A stretch of DNA of 34,812 nucleotides from Desulfatiglans sp. (GCA_012513605.1 JAAZBV010000065.1:1-34812); one strand, 5' to 3'. Counted from the stretch's first letter, positions 16,385 through 28,322 are shown. The notes: a model not told the origin generated them from the letters alone. Translations and numbers: made by a program.

Positions 16385-17407
16385 CTAGTGTTCACGCTCC
16401 TTTTTGAGTTCCCTGGTCATAAGCTCCTTTACCGCAAGAAGCGGGTCTTTTCCATTATATAGGGTCTCATAGGTCTGGTCTATGATAGGCATATCCACAC
16501 CAATTTTTTTTCCAAGCTCATAGGCTGCAATAGATGTCTTTACACCTTCTGCAACCATGCTCATTCCACCGGTAATTTCAGAAAGCTTCATACCCTTACC
16601 TATCTTAAGCCCAAGGGTGCGGTTGCGGCTTAAATCCCCTGTGCAGGTAAGAACAAGGTCGCCTATACCTGAAAGCCCTGCAAAGGTCATGGGGTTTGCG
16701 CCCATTGCCACACCCAGCCTTGTTATCTCGGCTAACCCCCTTGTAATAAGGGCCGCCCTTGCATTAAGGCCAAATCCAAGGCCATCCGATGTACCGGCAG
16801 CAATAGCAATAACATTCTTGAGAGCCCCGCATAGCTGAATACCCATAAGGTCATCACTCACATATACGCGGAAAAGCGCAGTAGAAAAAATGGCCTGAAG
16901 CCTTGTTGCATGGGCAATATCCCTTGAGGCGATTGTTACTGCTGTTGGCTGTTTTGCCACCACTTCGTTGGCAAAACTGGGGCCGGCCAGACATGCAAAG
17001 TTTTCAGTATAGACATGGTCAAGTATCTCCTCTGCCACCTCTGACATCACCTTTAATGTATTGTTTTCTATACCTTTAGTGGCGGAGACAAACTGCATGC
17101 CGGGCCTGAGATAGGGTTTCATCTGTAAAAGCACATCCCTGTAAACATGCGATGGCACAGCCATCATAATAAGCTCTTTATCCTTTAAAGCCTCCGCAAA
17201 TGTCTTAACAGGGTTAAGGTTGTCAACAAGTTTCATGCCGGGAAGAAAGGTCTCATTTATCCGATTCTTTTTTATCTGCTCATAAACCTCCTCTTCCCTG
17301 ATCCAAAGGTCAACAATGTGCCCCTTGTCTGCCAAAAGATTGGCAAGTGTTGTTCCCCAGCTCCCTGCACCTATTGCCCCTATCTTAACCTTGTCTGTCT
17401 GCGCCAT
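16385..17407 (-). CDS. gpsA: NAD(P)-dependent glycerol-3-phosphate dehydrogenase
   Basis: The 340-residue enzyme has the N-terminal Rossmann motif GAGSWGTTLANLLADKGH (about 14-31), AVPSHVYR, the SATKGIE segment and LAGPSFANEV. The catalytic lysine is in CGALKNVIAIAAG, and GLGDL-type loops follow (GLSGIGDLVLTCTG). It converts dihydroxyacetone phosphate to sn-glycerol-3-phosphate for phospholipid synthesis in the cytoplasm. An AGGGA ribosome site precedes the ATG at 17407. It is transcribed toward birA and is separated from it by a repeat element. Confidence 0.96.
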   Translation of the reverse strand: MAQTDKVKIGAIGAGSWGTTLANLLADKGHIVDLWIREEEVYEQIKKNRINETFLPGMKLVDNLNPVKTFAEALKDKELIMMAVPSHVYRDVLLQMKPYLRPGMQFVSATKGIENNTLKVMSEVAEEILDHVYTENFACLAGPSFANEVVAKQPTAVTIASRDIAHATRLQAIFSTALFRVYVSDDLMGIQLCGALKNVIAIAAGTSDGLGFGLNARAALITRGLAEITRLGVAMGANPMTFAGLSGIGDLVLTCTGDLSRNRTLGLKIGKGMKLSEITGGMSMVAEGVKTSIAAYELGKKIGVDMPIIDQTYETLYNGKDPLLAVKELMTRELKKEREH

Positions 17408-17513
17408 TATTTTTCCCTTTTAAACGATATTTTTTTGTATTCAGACAAGGGGATTCTATTGAACTTGCCTTTTAACGTCAAGGACAAACCTTTTAGTACA
17501 GCGATAACTCGCC

Positions 17514-17542
17514 TTGACATATTACGCTAGACGTAATATCTT
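17514..17542 (+). promoter_or_regulatory. higBA promoter with overlapping palindromic operator
   Basis: TTGACA (17514-17519) and TATCTT (17537-17542) are 17 bp apart. Between and over them lies the inverted repeat ATATTACG-CTAGA-CGTAATAT (17519-17539), well placed for the HigA antitoxin to block RNA polymerase. Transcription would start about at the toxin ATG (17549). No ribosome site precedes that ATG, so the toxin message may be leaderless. Confidence 0.6.
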
Positions 17543-17548
17543 TTTTCT

Positions 17549-17827
17549 ATGATAAAATCATTCGCGAACCGTGATACTGAAAATATTTTTAATGATCAAC
17601 GAGTGCGCCGTTTCCAGGCCTTTGAAAAACAGGCACAAAAACGACTTATGGTTTTACATGCTGCTCCTAGTTTAGATGCCTTAAGGTTGAATCCGGGCAA
17701 TAAATTTCATGCCCTTTCAGGTGACCGAAAAGGACAATATGCTATCAGCATTAATAAACAATGGCGCGTATGTTTTCACTGGAAAGAGGGAAATGCGTAC
17801 AATTTTGAAATAACTGATTATCATTGA
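17549..17827 (+). CDS. higB: HigB-type toxin (RelE superfamily)
   Basis: The 92-residue protein has the typical HigB ending: NPGNKFHALSGDRKGQYAISINKQWRVCFHW...YNFEITDYH, with the conserved basic and aromatic residues of RelE-fold mRNA interferases. Toxins of this type cleave mRNA on the ribosome. The toxin gene precedes the antitoxin gene, the order that defines HigBA. The T at 17824-17827 overlaps the region carrying the ribosome site (GAGG) of the antitoxin, so their translation is linked. Confidence 0.9.
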   Translation: MIKSFANRDTENIFNDQRVRRFQAFEKQAQKRLMVLHAAPSLDALRLNPGNKFHALSGDRKGQYAISINKQWRVCFHWKEGNAYNFEITDYH

Positions 17828-17835
17828 GGTGCTAT

Positions 17836-18174
17836 ATGACAAATAAAAATAGTCTTCTTGACCCAATAACACCAGGAGAAATTCTCCGAGAGGATTTTTT
17901 AGAGCCTCTTGCTATTAGTATCAACCAGCTTTCCAGAGATATTTCTGTTCCGCCAAACAGGATAAGTGAGATTGTGAATGGGAAAAGGGCTATCACAGCT
18001 GATACTGCCTTGAGGTTGGAACGATATTTTGGGATTTCTGCCCAATTTTGGCTGAATCTACAGACCGAATTTGACTTGAGAATAATGAAACGTAAAATCG
18101 GAGCAGATATTGAAAAACGTATTATCCCTGTAAAGCATGGTGATGAAGTTATTAATCAAAATGCCAATGCATAA
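17836..18174 (+). CDS. higA: HigA-type antitoxin (XRE family)
   Basis: The 112-residue protein contains an HTH of the VapI/HigA type: PITPGEILREDFLEPLAISINQLSRDISVPPNRISEIVNGKRAITADTALRLERYFGIS...FWLNLQ. That signature is specific to HigA antitoxins. It neutralises HigB and represses the shared promoter through the palindrome at 17519-17539. The ATG at 17836 with GAGG 6 nt before it is chosen over the upstream in-frame TTG at 17824. This module interrupts an otherwise mostly minus-strand region, as expected for a mobile accessory pair. Confidence 0.92.
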   Translation: MTNKNSLLDPITPGEILREDFLEPLAISINQLSRDISVPPNRISEIVNGKRAITADTALRLERYFGISAQFWLNLQTEFDLRIMKRKIGADIEKRIIPVKHGDEVINQNANA

Positions 18175-18355
18175 CCGGTATATGGGATAGGCGCTATGTA
18201 CAAATTAAACCGGGACTATGTTTTTTAACAATAGCAATAAGCTTAATACGTCGCTTTCTCGCTTTCTTATAAGCTTGACACATAATTTCCATGTCATATA
18301 ATCCTGATTTTCTTGTGAAAAAAATCTTTGATTAATGTGATTATGAGGATATTTG

Positions 18356-20476
18356 ATGTTACAGGCAACACTTTTAATGGCAGGTTTAGGTGCCTTTTGC
18401 GGGCTTTTGTTAGGCGCTGCGTCGCGCATCTTTTATGTATATGAGGACCCAAGAATAGAGCAGGTGCAGGATAGCCTCGCCGGTGCTAACTGCGGGGGGT
18501 GCGGTTATGCCGGCTGTGCTGCTGCTGCTCATGCGGTTGTGGCTGGAAAGGCACCGGTAAACGTATGCATGGTTGGCGGCGATGAGTCTTCTGTCAAGGT
18601 TGCAGAAATAATGGGAATAAAGGCAAACCTCGTTGAGCCCCAGAGGGCATTTAACCTCTGTACCGGAGGTTACAGGGCAAGCAACCACTATATATATGAG
18701 GGTATTAACACATGCAGGGCACAGAGCATGCTTTATGGCGGAAAACGGGTATGCAGTATAGGCTGCCTCGGTTTCGGGGACTGTGTAAAGGCCTGCCAGT
18801 TCGGCGCCTTATCTCTTGGCCCTGACGGATACCCGGTTACTGATATGTCAAAGTGTGTTGGATGCGGGGCATGTGAAAAGGCATGCCCGAAAGATATCCT
18901 AAAGGTAAGGACCCTTTCTGACAGGTTCCTCCATTTTAATACAGTGGATGACTGTCTTGCCCCATGTGCACAGACATGCCCTGCCCAGATCAATATCCCG
19001 CGCTATATAACACAGATCAGAAATGGTGATTATGAGGGGGCAGTGCATACCATCAGGGAAAGAAACCCCCTGCTCCTTGCATGTGGAAGGGTCTGCCCTC
19101 ACCCCTGTGAGGTAAACTGCCGCAGAGGCTTAGAGGATGAGCCAGTTTCTATAAACCAGCTGAAACGTTTTGCCGCAGATTATGAGATGAATTCAGGTAA
19201 AAGGATGCATGTATCTGTTTCCCCTGAAAAAACAGGCAAAAAGGTGGCTATCGTGGGCGGCGGTCCTGCAGGTTTAACCTGTGCCTTTTTCCTTAGAAGG
19301 CTGGGTCATGATGTTACTATATTTGACTCCAAGCCCAAGCTTGGAGGTGTGCTCAGGTATGGCATCCCTGAATACAGACTCCCTAAAAAGGTGCTTGACT
19401 GGGAAATCGAGGGAATACTTAATCTAGGAATCGAGACAAAAACGAATCACACCTTTGGTAAGGATTATAATCTTGAGACACTTATTGCTGATGGCTTTGA
19501 CGCCATATTCCTTGGCATAGGGGCATGGAAGGACTCCCCTTTAAGGGTCGAAGGAGAGATCCTTTATGGCTGCTATACCGGTATGGATTTCCTTTCCCGA
19601 CTTGCAAAGGGGGAAAAGCTCCACATGGGTAAAACAGCCGTTGTTATTGGCGGAGGCAATACGGCCATTGACTGCAGCAGAAACCTCATACGTCATGGGG
19701 TTGAAAAGGTCTATATTGTATACAGGAGAACAAGAAATGAGATGCCTGCCAATAAAGTAGAGGTAGAGGCTGCTGAGCATGAGGGAGTTGAATTTTTATT
19801 TCTCTCCGCTCCCATACGTGTAAAAGGAGATAATGAAGGTAAGGTTACCCACCTTGAATATGAAAGGATGGAACTTGGAGAACCTGATGCAAGCGGCAGA
19901 AGAAGACCTGTGCCGGTTAAGGATTCTGCCACCCTTCTTGCAACAGATATGGTAGTCACCGCTATTGGCCAGGCCCCAGACCTGGCCTTTGCCCAGAAGG
20001 TAAAAGAGAAGCTTTCTGAACTTAAGACCACAAAATGGAATACCCTTGATGTAAACCCTGATACATGGCAGACATCCATACCCTTTATCTTTTCAGCAGG
20101 TGATGCAGCAACTGGTCCTTCCCTTGTTGTTGAGGCAATAGGCGGCGGCAGAAAGGCGGCAAGGTCAATCCATCAGTACATTACAGGCCAGGAGGTTAAA
20201 TGCGAGCCCGGCGAACTCAAAAAGTCCACATATATAAAGGGTACCATGTTTGATCATGTGGATGGCGTCGTGAAAAAACAGAGGGCTGAAATGATTGAAC
20301 TCCCTGTTGAGGAGAGGATCAAGTCATTTGTGGAGGTTGACCAGGTGCTGACTGAAGAGGCAGCAATCAAGGAAAGCGAAAGGTGCCTTAACTGCTGCAG
20401 GATATGTTATACAGCAGATATAAACCCCCTTGTAAATATAAAAACAACTGTGCCGGAAACAGCATTATTAAACTAA
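18356..20476 (+). CDS. RnfB-like iron-sulfur domain fused to GltD/NfnB-like oxidoreductase
   Basis: A single 706-residue protein. Residues 5-25 form a membrane helix. C46GGCGYAGC54 plus C71 is the RnfB N-terminal 4Fe-4S motif. Two ferredoxin-type clusters follow (CSIGCLGFGDCVKAC from 133, CVGCGACEKAC from 167). Then comes the GltD N-terminal Fe-S domain (CLAPCAQTC, CGRVCPHPCEVNC; 200-255), the FAD site GGGPAG (301-306), the NAD(P) site GGGNTA (432-437) and the FAD-closing SAGDAATGPSLVVEA. A last CLNCCRIC sits near the end. It probably moves electrons between NAD(P)H, flavin and ferredoxin at the membrane. No other rnf gene is in view. The ATG at 18356 has GAGGAT 5 nt upstream; the TTG just before it is less likely. 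Confidence 0.85.
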   Translation: MLQATLLMAGLGAFCGLLLGAASRIFYVYEDPRIEQVQDSLAGANCGGCGYAGCAAAAHAVVAGKAPVNVCMVGGDESSVKVAEIMGIKANLVEPQRAFNLCTGGYRASNHYIYEGINTCRAQSMLYGGKRVCSIGCLGFGDCVKACQFGALSLGPDGYPVTDMSKCVGCGACEKACPKDILKVRTLSDRFLHFNTVDDCLAPCAQTCPAQINIPRYITQIRNGDYEGAVHTIRERNPLLLACGRVCPHPCEVNCRRGLEDEPVSINQLKRFAADYEMNSGKRMHVSVSPEKTGKKVAIVGGGPAGLTCAFFLRRLGHDVTIFDSKPKLGGVLRYGIPEYRLPKKVLDWEIEGILNLGIETKTNHTFGKDYNLETLIADGFDAIFLGIGAWKDSPLRVEGEILYGCYTGMDFLSRLAKGEKLHMGKTAVVIGGGNTAIDCSRNLIRHGVEKVYIVYRRTRNEMPANKVEVEAAEHEGVEFLFLSAPIRVKGDNEGKVTHLEYERMELGEPDASGRRRPVPVKDSATLLATDMVVTAIGQAPDLAFAQKVKEKLSELKTTKWNTLDVNPDTWQTSIPFIFSAGDAATGPSLVVEAIGGGRKAARSIHQYITGQEVKCEPGELKKSTYIKGTMFDHVDGVVKKQRAEMIELPVEERIKSFVEVDQVLTEEAAIKESERCLNCCRICYTADINPLVNIKTTVPETALLN

Positions 20477-20483
20477 AAAGTTG

Positions 20484-20537
20484 GCGCAGAGCACAAGACG
20501 CAAGGTTTTTTCTTTACCCTGTGCTATGCGCCCTGCG
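20484..20537. repeat. GC-rich inverted repeat downstream of gyrA
   Basis: GGCGCAG...and...CTGCGCC end a 54-bp hairpin whose arms pair further with mismatches (GAGCACAAGACGCAAGG against CCCTGTGCTATGCGCC). It lies between the fusion gene stop and the gyrA stop and could terminate both convergent transcripts. The right arm resembles the sequence at 23003-23031 between gyrB and gyrA, so it belongs to a repeat family. Confidence 0.6.
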
Positions 20538-20545
20538 CCTTTAGC

Positions 20546-22966
20546 CTACTCTTCTATCACCTTTGCCACACCAACCACCTTTTCACCAGGTGCCAGGTCA
20601 ATGAGTTTTACTCCCTGAGTGTTTCTTCCTATTACCGAGATATCAGCTACCCTCAGCCTAATGATTTTTCCCTGCTCTGTTATGATCATAAGCTGATCAG
20701 TCTCATTTACCTGGTATGAATAAACCACATTGCCATTTCTCTCTGTGGCCTTTATGGTAAGTATGCCCTTACCTCCCCTTGACTGTATCCTGTACTCCTC
20801 TGTCTTGGTGCGCTTTCCAAAGCCGTTTTCAGTAACTGTAAGTATTGTGGAGCCCTCTTTAATTGCCTCCATGCCTACAACCTCATCACCAGACTCTAGC
20901 CTTATGCCTATGTTGCCTGCGGCAACCCTGCCCATGCCTCTCAGGTCTTTTTCAGAGAACCTTATGGATTTACCCTGTTTGGTGTTGATAAAGATATCAT
21001 GGTCACCATCTGTAACCCTTACTGATATGAGCTCATCGTTGTCATTAATCTTGAGCGCTATTATACCATTTGTTCTAATGTTGCTGTATGCCATGAGGTC
21101 TGTCTTTTTAACAAGACCCTCCTTCGTAGCCATTACTATAAAGGCGTTTTCACTGAACTCCTCTATAGGCAGCACAGTAGCAAGCTTTTCATCAGGCTGA
21201 AGTTCAAGGAGGTTTACTATGGCCTTTCCCTTGGACATCCTGCCTGCCTCTGGTATCTCATGCACCTTTTTCCAGTATACCCTGCCCTTATTAGTAAAAA
21301 AGAGCAGGTAATTATGCGACGATGCAACAAACAGGTTTTCAACAAAATCCTCTTCCTTTGGCACTACCCCTGTAAGCCCCTTTCCCCCACGCCTCTGAGC
21401 CCGGTATAGGCTTATGGGGTTTCTCTTGATATAACCCTTGTGGCTTATGGTTACAGCCATATCTTCATCGGCAATAAGGTCTTCTATGTTGAGATCATCA
21501 TCCTGGTCAATGACCTCTGTCATCCTTTCATCACCGTATCGCTCTTTTATATCCTTTGTCTCATCACGGATGACCTGAAGTACCATTGCAGGGTTTTCCA
21601 GTATTGATTTGTACCTTGCAATATCCTGAATAAGGCCTCTGTATTCCTCATCCAGCTTTTCCCTTTCAAGACCGGTAAGTCTGTGCAGCCTCATGTCCAG
21701 AATAGCCTGGGCCTGCTCAGCAGAAAAATCAAACTCGGTTATTAATCTTGCCTTTGCCTCTTTTGAGTCAGCAGAGGACCTGATCAGGGCTATCACCTCA
21801 TCCAGAAAATCCAGGGCCTTTCTTAAACCCTCAACTATATGTGCCCTTTCTTCGGCCTTTTTGAGGTCGAATATGGTGCGTCTTATAATTATTTCACGCC
21901 GGTGATTAATAAAATGATCAATAATTTCCTTTAGATTAAGTATCTGGGGTCGCCCGTTTACAAGGGCAAGAAAGATGATGCCGAATGACTTCTCCATCTG
22001 GGTGAATTTAAAGAGGCGGTTCATTACTACAAGTGCATTTTCATCTCGCTTTACATCTATTACTATACGCATGCCCTCCCTGTCAGATTCATCTCTTATA
22101 TCAGATATCCCCTCTATCTTTTTCTCCTTGACCAGATCTGCAATGCTTTCTATTAATTTGGTCTTATTCACCTGATAAGGTATCTCGGAAATAATAACCC
22201 GCTCTTTTATTTTTCCGACAGTCTCAATATAGGCCTTTGCCCTTATCTTAATTATTCCCCTTCCTGTAAGATAAGCCTCCCTTATACCCTTTTTTCCGAT
22301 TATAAACCCTGCCGTAGGAAAATCCGGGGCTGTAATAACCTTCATGAGGTCATTTATGGTGATATCCGGGTGATCAATAACCTCTACAATAGCATCACAT
22401 ACCTCCCTGAGATTATGGGGAGGGATATTTGTGGCCATACCGACTGCTATACCTGATGTTCCATTTATAAGGAGATTAGGTATGGTGGTTGGAAGTATCA
22501 AGGGTTCTATCAGAGATCCGTCATAGTTAGGTGTAAAATCAACAGTCTCTTTTTCAAGGTCTGATAGAAAATCCTGTGCCAGCTTTGTCATGCGCACCTC
22601 TGTGTAACGCATGGCAGCAGGGGGGTCACCGTCTATGGAGCCAAAGTTACCCTGCCCGTCTACAAGAGGATATCTCAGGGAAAAATCCTGGGCCATTCTT
22701 ACTATGGTGTCATATACAGCTGAATCACCGTGCGGATGGTATTTACCTATAACATCACCAACAATCCTTGCTGATTTTTTATATGGTTTGTTATTATAAT
22801 TTTTAAGATCATACATGCCATAGAGTACACGTCTGTGTACCGGCTTAAGACCGTCACGTATATCAGGAAGCGCCCTCTGAACAATAACGCTCATGGAATA
22901 TTCAAGATAAGATTTTTTCATCTCATCTTCTATGCTTACAGTGGTATCATTTATATCCAGACTCAT
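20546..22966 (-). CDS. gyrA: DNA gyrase subunit A
   Basis: The 806-residue subunit has the catalytic tyrosine in [10 protein letters not shown] (residue about 120), the N-terminal quinolone-region motif [15 protein letters not shown] and a C-terminal beta-pinwheel with the gyrase-specific GyrA box QRRGGKG. That box distinguishes it from topoisomerase IV ParC. With GyrB it introduces negative supercoils. The ATG at 22966 has GGAG 6 nt upstream; the in-frame TTG at 22978 is not needed. It ends the dnaA-dnaN-gyrB-gyrA run. Confidence 0.97.
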   Translation of the reverse strand: MSLDINDTTVSIEDEMKKSYLEYSMSVIVQRALPDIRDGLKPVHRRVLYGMYDLKNYNNKPYKKSARIVGDVIGKYHPHGDSAVYDTIVRMAQDFSLRYPLVDGQGNFGSIDGDPPAAMRYTEVRMTKLAQDFLSDLEKETVDFTPNYDGSLIEPLILPTTIPNLLINGTSGIAVGMATNIPPHNLREVCDAIVEVIDHPDITINDLMKVITAPDFPTAGFIIGKKGIREAYLTGRGIIKIRAKAYIETVGKIKERVIISEIPYQVNKTKLIESIADLVKEKKIEGISDIRDESDREGMRIVIDVKRDENALVVMNRLFKFTQMEKSFGIIFLALVNGRPQILNLKEIIDHFINHRREIIIRRTIFDLKKAEERAHIVEGLRKALDFLDEVIALIRSSADSKEAKARLITEFDFSAEQAQAILDMRLHRLTGLEREKLDEEYRGLIQDIARYKSILENPAMVLQVIRDETKDIKERYGDERMTEVIDQDDDLNIEDLIADEDMAVTISHKGYIKRNPISLYRAQRRGGKGLTGVVPKEEDFVENLFVASSHNYLLFFTNKGRVYWKKVHEIPEAGRMSKGKAIVNLLELQPDEKLATVLPIEEFSENAFIVMATKEGLVKKTDLMAYSNIRTNGIIALKINDNDELISVRVTDGDHDIFINTKQGKSIRFSEKDLRGMGRVAAGNIGIRLESGDEVVGMEAIKEGSTILTVTENGFGKRTKTEEYRIQSRGGKGILTIKATERNGNVVYSYQVNETDQLMIITEQGKIIRLRVADISVIGRNTQGVKLIDLAPGEKVVGVAKVIEE

Positions 22967-23002
22967 CTCTATCTCCAAAAACTGATTATTACATCAGGTA
23001 TA

Positions 23003-23031
23003 TTTCTTTCCCTGCGCCTTGCGCCCTTCTT
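23003..23031. repeat. Repeat fragment in the gyrB-gyrA gap
   Basis: TTTCTTTCCCTGCGCCTTGCGCCCTTC closely matches the right arm of the inverted repeat at 20484-20537 (TTTCTTTACCCTGTGCTATGCGCCCTGC). Only this half is present here, so it looks like a partial copy of the same repeat. Confidence 0.45.
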
Positions 23032-25422
<2,391 letters not shown>

Positions 25423-26538
25423 TTAAATCCTCATAGGCATAATCAGACCGAGAAAGCCTTTATCATCCTCTCCCCGTAACATGCATGGACTTGAATTATC
25501 ATTAAAACATATTACCACATTTTCGCTCTCCATAGACTGAAGCACATCAACAAAATATTTTGAATTAAAACCCATCTCCACCATTTCGCCAGGGTATTCT
25601 ATCTTGATGTGATCTTTAACATCTCCCAGATCCGGGTTTATTGAGACAAGTTCCATAATATTATTCTGGAGTGTTATCTGCACACCTTTGGAGCTCTCAC
25701 TGTTTAAGATCATCATTCTCCTCATTCCATCAAGAAGATCGTTCCTTTTTATGGATACACTGTTTTTTAATTCTATGGATATAACCTCCCTGTAATCAGG
25801 AAACTTGCTTTCAAGGAGCCTTATTACTACAAGAGAGTTTTCATTTTTCGCCACACAGTTATTTTCTTTAAAACCAATGCTGACTTTTTCACCTTCAGAT
25901 GCAAGCTTATTAAGTTCAAGCAACCCTTTCTTAGGCACCATTACACCTTTATCCATATTTATCTTATCTAGATTAGCTATCTGTTTATCTGACAGTGAAA
26001 GGCGGTGCCCGTCAGTTGATACCATCCTTAAAAAATTGGTATCATCTATTATGATTCTTTCAGTATATACACCTGAAAGTTTATAGCCTGCCTCTTCAAG
26101 CGTAATTGCATATATGGTTTTGTTTATCATGTCAGCAAGGGCAGTACATTCCATCTCAACCATATCAACATCCTCAGGCTCGACAAAGACAGGGTATTCC
26201 TCTGCTGATATACTGGCCAGGTTATACTGTGTTTTATCATCAGAGATGAATACAAAGTTATTCTCCTTTTCTTTTATAGATATATCATTACTTTTACTCT
26301 CTTTTAGAATTTCAAAAAGCGTTCTACCTTTAACAGTTATACTTCCTGCAGTAATGACATTTGCCTCTATATTCTGCTGCATGCTTATCTCAAGGTCTGT
26401 AGCAGAAATTTTAACTGATCTATCATCAGCAGAAATAAGTATATATGATAGAATAGGCATGTTGCTTCTTTTCTCTAATATGCTTTGCACCTTTGATACC
26501 GATTTAAAAAGGGAGTCTCTGTTTACCTTTATTTCCAT
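25423..26538 (-). CDS. dnaN: DNA polymerase III beta sliding clamp
   Basis: The 371-residue protein has the normal clamp length and pattern: N-terminal EKRSNMPILSYILISADD, TDLEIS near residue 47, the DGHRLSLSD segment of the second domain (about 176-184) and C-terminal GLIMPMRI, the peptide-binding-cleft end typical of DnaN. It encircles DNA and tethers the polymerase. AAGGAGG precedes the ATG. It stands between dnaA and gyrB in the classic order. Confidence 0.96.
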   Translation of the reverse strand: MEIKVNRDSLFKSVSKVQSILEKRSNMPILSYILISADDRSVKISATDLEISMQQNIEANVITAGSITVKGRTLFEILKESKSNDISIKEKENNFVFISDDKTQYNLASISAEEYPVFVEPEDVDMVEMECTALADMINKTIYAITLEEAGYKLSGVYTERIIIDDTNFLRMVSTDGHRLSLSDKQIANLDKINMDKGVMVPKKGLLELNKLASEGEKVSIGFKENNCVAKNENSLVVIRLLESKFPDYREVISIELKNSVSIKRNDLLDGMRRMMILNSESSKGVQITLQNNIMELVSINPDLGDVKDHIKIEYPGEMVEMGFNSKYFVDVLQSMESENVVICFNDNSSPCMLRGEDDKGFLGLIMPMRI

Positions 26539-26772
26539 GCCTTCCTCCTTTTAATATTTTATAAATAATAAATTAATAGTAATAATAAGCCCTGTTGTAT
26601 TGTTTAAAAATCATGTAAATCTTTATTATCATATAAATTTTTTTAGAATGATTTTTCTGAAATAATCTGACTTTTAAAAATGTAAGTTTAAAAAAATCCT
26701 CTAAATAAAATTTATGTTTAAAAACTATTAAAAAAAATCAATAAATGTTTAAAGAATGTTTGCAATTAAAAA
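26539..26772. other. AT-rich dnaA-dnaN intergenic region
   Basis: This 234-bp stretch is very rich in A and T and holds repeated ATGTTTAAA-like words (near 26599, 26685, 26715 and 26747). I found no consensus DnaA box. Such gaps between dnaA and dnaN contain origin elements in several bacteria, so this is a secondary origin candidate. It shares a 20-bp segment (17/20 identical, 26641-26660) with the region upstream of the other dnaA (951-970). Confidence 0.4.
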
Positions 26773-28062
26773 TTATGTTAATAGATTTTTAATATTGTTG
26801 ATATCTTTACCCACCTCTTTATTTTTTTTAATCGATTGCTCTATCTTTTTTGTCGCATAGATCACACTTGAGTGATCTCTGTCACCAAAAAAATAACCTA
26901 TCTCCTTGTACGAGAGGTCTGTTAAATTTCTTGCCATATACATGGCAAGATGCCTCGGATATGTGTATATAGTTCTCTTTTTTTCAGATAAAATATCAGT
27001 TGTGGAAATATTGAAATACCCTGCTATCACTGACTGTATCTCTTCAATGCCTATATTTATATCGTACCTGTCCTTTATAATAGATTTTACAAGTGAAAGG
27101 TTTAATTTACCTTTGTTTAATGAATAATATGTCTCAATACGGATGATATTTTTTATAATTTTTTTTATATCATCATTTGATTTTATTAAGAAAATAAAAA
27201 TATCATCCGCAACAGGAAGATTTTTATTTTTAATAATTGTCTTAAGTATTTTTGATTTTGTTTTTACATCTGTTTCTTTTATCTCAGCTAAAAGACCTGA
27301 CCCCAATCTTGATTTCAGTTGTGCAGTAAATTTATTAAAATCTACCGGAGGTCTATCTCCTGTAATAATAATCTGTCTTTTCTTAAGAGTAAAATGATCA
27401 AAAATAGTGATAAACTCATCCTGAAGCCTTGATGAATTACCTAGATACTGTATATCATCAAATAAAAGAACATCAAGATTAATATATCTTTCTTTAAAAC
27501 TATCAAAGTCTTTATTCTTAGAAAAAAAGTTATAATCCAATATAAAATTTTTAGAATTTATATAAGATATATTAAATTGATTTATATTTAATTTATTTCC
27601 TATAGAATTTAAAAGATGTGTCTTACCTATGCCATGTTTTGAAAAAATATAAAAAGGGCTGTAATAACCACCAGGGTTTTCTGATATTGAAACAGCGGAT
27701 GAATATGCAAATAGGTTACAATCACCAGTAACAAAGTTATTAAACTTCATTAATTTATTTAGATTATCTAAAGATAATTTATTTTGATTTATATTTTCAC
27801 TAATAATTGAATTATTATTTTTATTATAATTGAATTGTAAATTAAGGTTTTTTTTAGTTATTTTTTTTAAATAATTTTTTATAATGTCATAATAGTTATC
27901 ATGCAGCCATACCGCGATAAACTTATTAGGCACCTCTATTACAGCGCTGTTTTCATCAATTTTACTGCATTCTGTATTTACAAACCATGTATCAATCTCT
28001 GATTTAGGTATAACAGATCCGAGGTTTTTTATTATTTCATTCCATATTTTTTTAAATGGCAT
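26773..28062 (-). CDS. dnaA: Chromosomal replication initiator DnaA in the dnaN operon (divergent)
   Basis: The 429-residue protein has domain I (about 1-65), a short Asn-rich linker (about 75-105), the AAA+ domain and a C-terminal HTH with DRDHSSVIYA (393-402). Walker A is SKHGIGKTH (K147, with Ser where the first Gly belongs), Walker B is LLFDDIQYL (D202-D203), the sensor-1 region is TGDRPP and the Box VII arginine is R252. The sensor-2 arginine is Asp298 (SNDDIKK instead of SNVRELE). The gene is markedly AT-rich (Lys, Asn and Ile codons) compared with gyrB and dnaN beside it. Its place in dnaA-dnaN-gyrB-gyrA marks it as the likely housekeeping initiator, though the lost sensor-2 Arg suggests altered ATP control. 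Confidence 0.9.
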   Translation of the reverse strand: MPFKKIWNEIIKNLGSVIPKSEIDTWFVNTECSKIDENSAVIEVPNKFIAVWLHDNYYDIIKNYLKKITKKNLNLQFNYNKNNNSIISENINQNKLSLDNLNKLMKFNNFVTGDCNLFAYSSAVSISENPGGYYSPFYIFSKHGIGKTHLLNSIGNKLNINQFNISYINSKNFILDYNFFSKNKDFDSFKERYINLDVLLFDDIQYLGNSSRLQDEFITIFDHFTLKKRQIIITGDRPPVDFNKFTAQLKSRLGSGLLAEIKETDVKTKSKILKTIIKNKNLPVADDIFIFLIKSNDDIKKIIKNIIRIETYYSLNKGKLNLSLVKSIIKDRYDINIGIEEIQSVIAGYFNISTTDILSEKKRTIYTYPRHLAMYMARNLTDLSYKEIGYFFGDRDHSSVIYATKKIEQSIKKNKEVGKDINNIKNLLT

Positions 28063-28322
28063 ATAAACATCTTCGCATTGTTTTGAGCTGTTTTTAAAAG
28101 CGGCTGATTCTAAAAGATTTTATTAATAATTACAACTAAAAACTGGTAAAAAAATGACTCTTTTATTTTGTAAAACATATTGTTTTTATTATTTATTTTT
28201 ATATATCAGCCTTTAACCTCTTTTACATTTTTTATATATATTAAATAAGGATTATTTACCCTTAAAAATGTTTGTGTTATAAGCCACTGAACCCTTATCT
28301 TTTAATAAAAAGGAGTAAAAAA
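28063..28322. promoter_or_regulatory. Candidate oriC / divergent promoter region
   Basis: The 260-bp AT-rich gap between the diverging dnaA and mrp genes sits at the point where gene direction switches, leftward to the left and mostly rightward to the right. This is the most likely origin position. No canonical TTATNCACA box was found. TTATAACACA at about 28273-28282 (minus strand) is the nearest look-alike. T/A-rich stretches around 28170-28250 could be an unwinding element. Divergent DnaA proteins might recognise a changed box. Confidence 0.4.
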
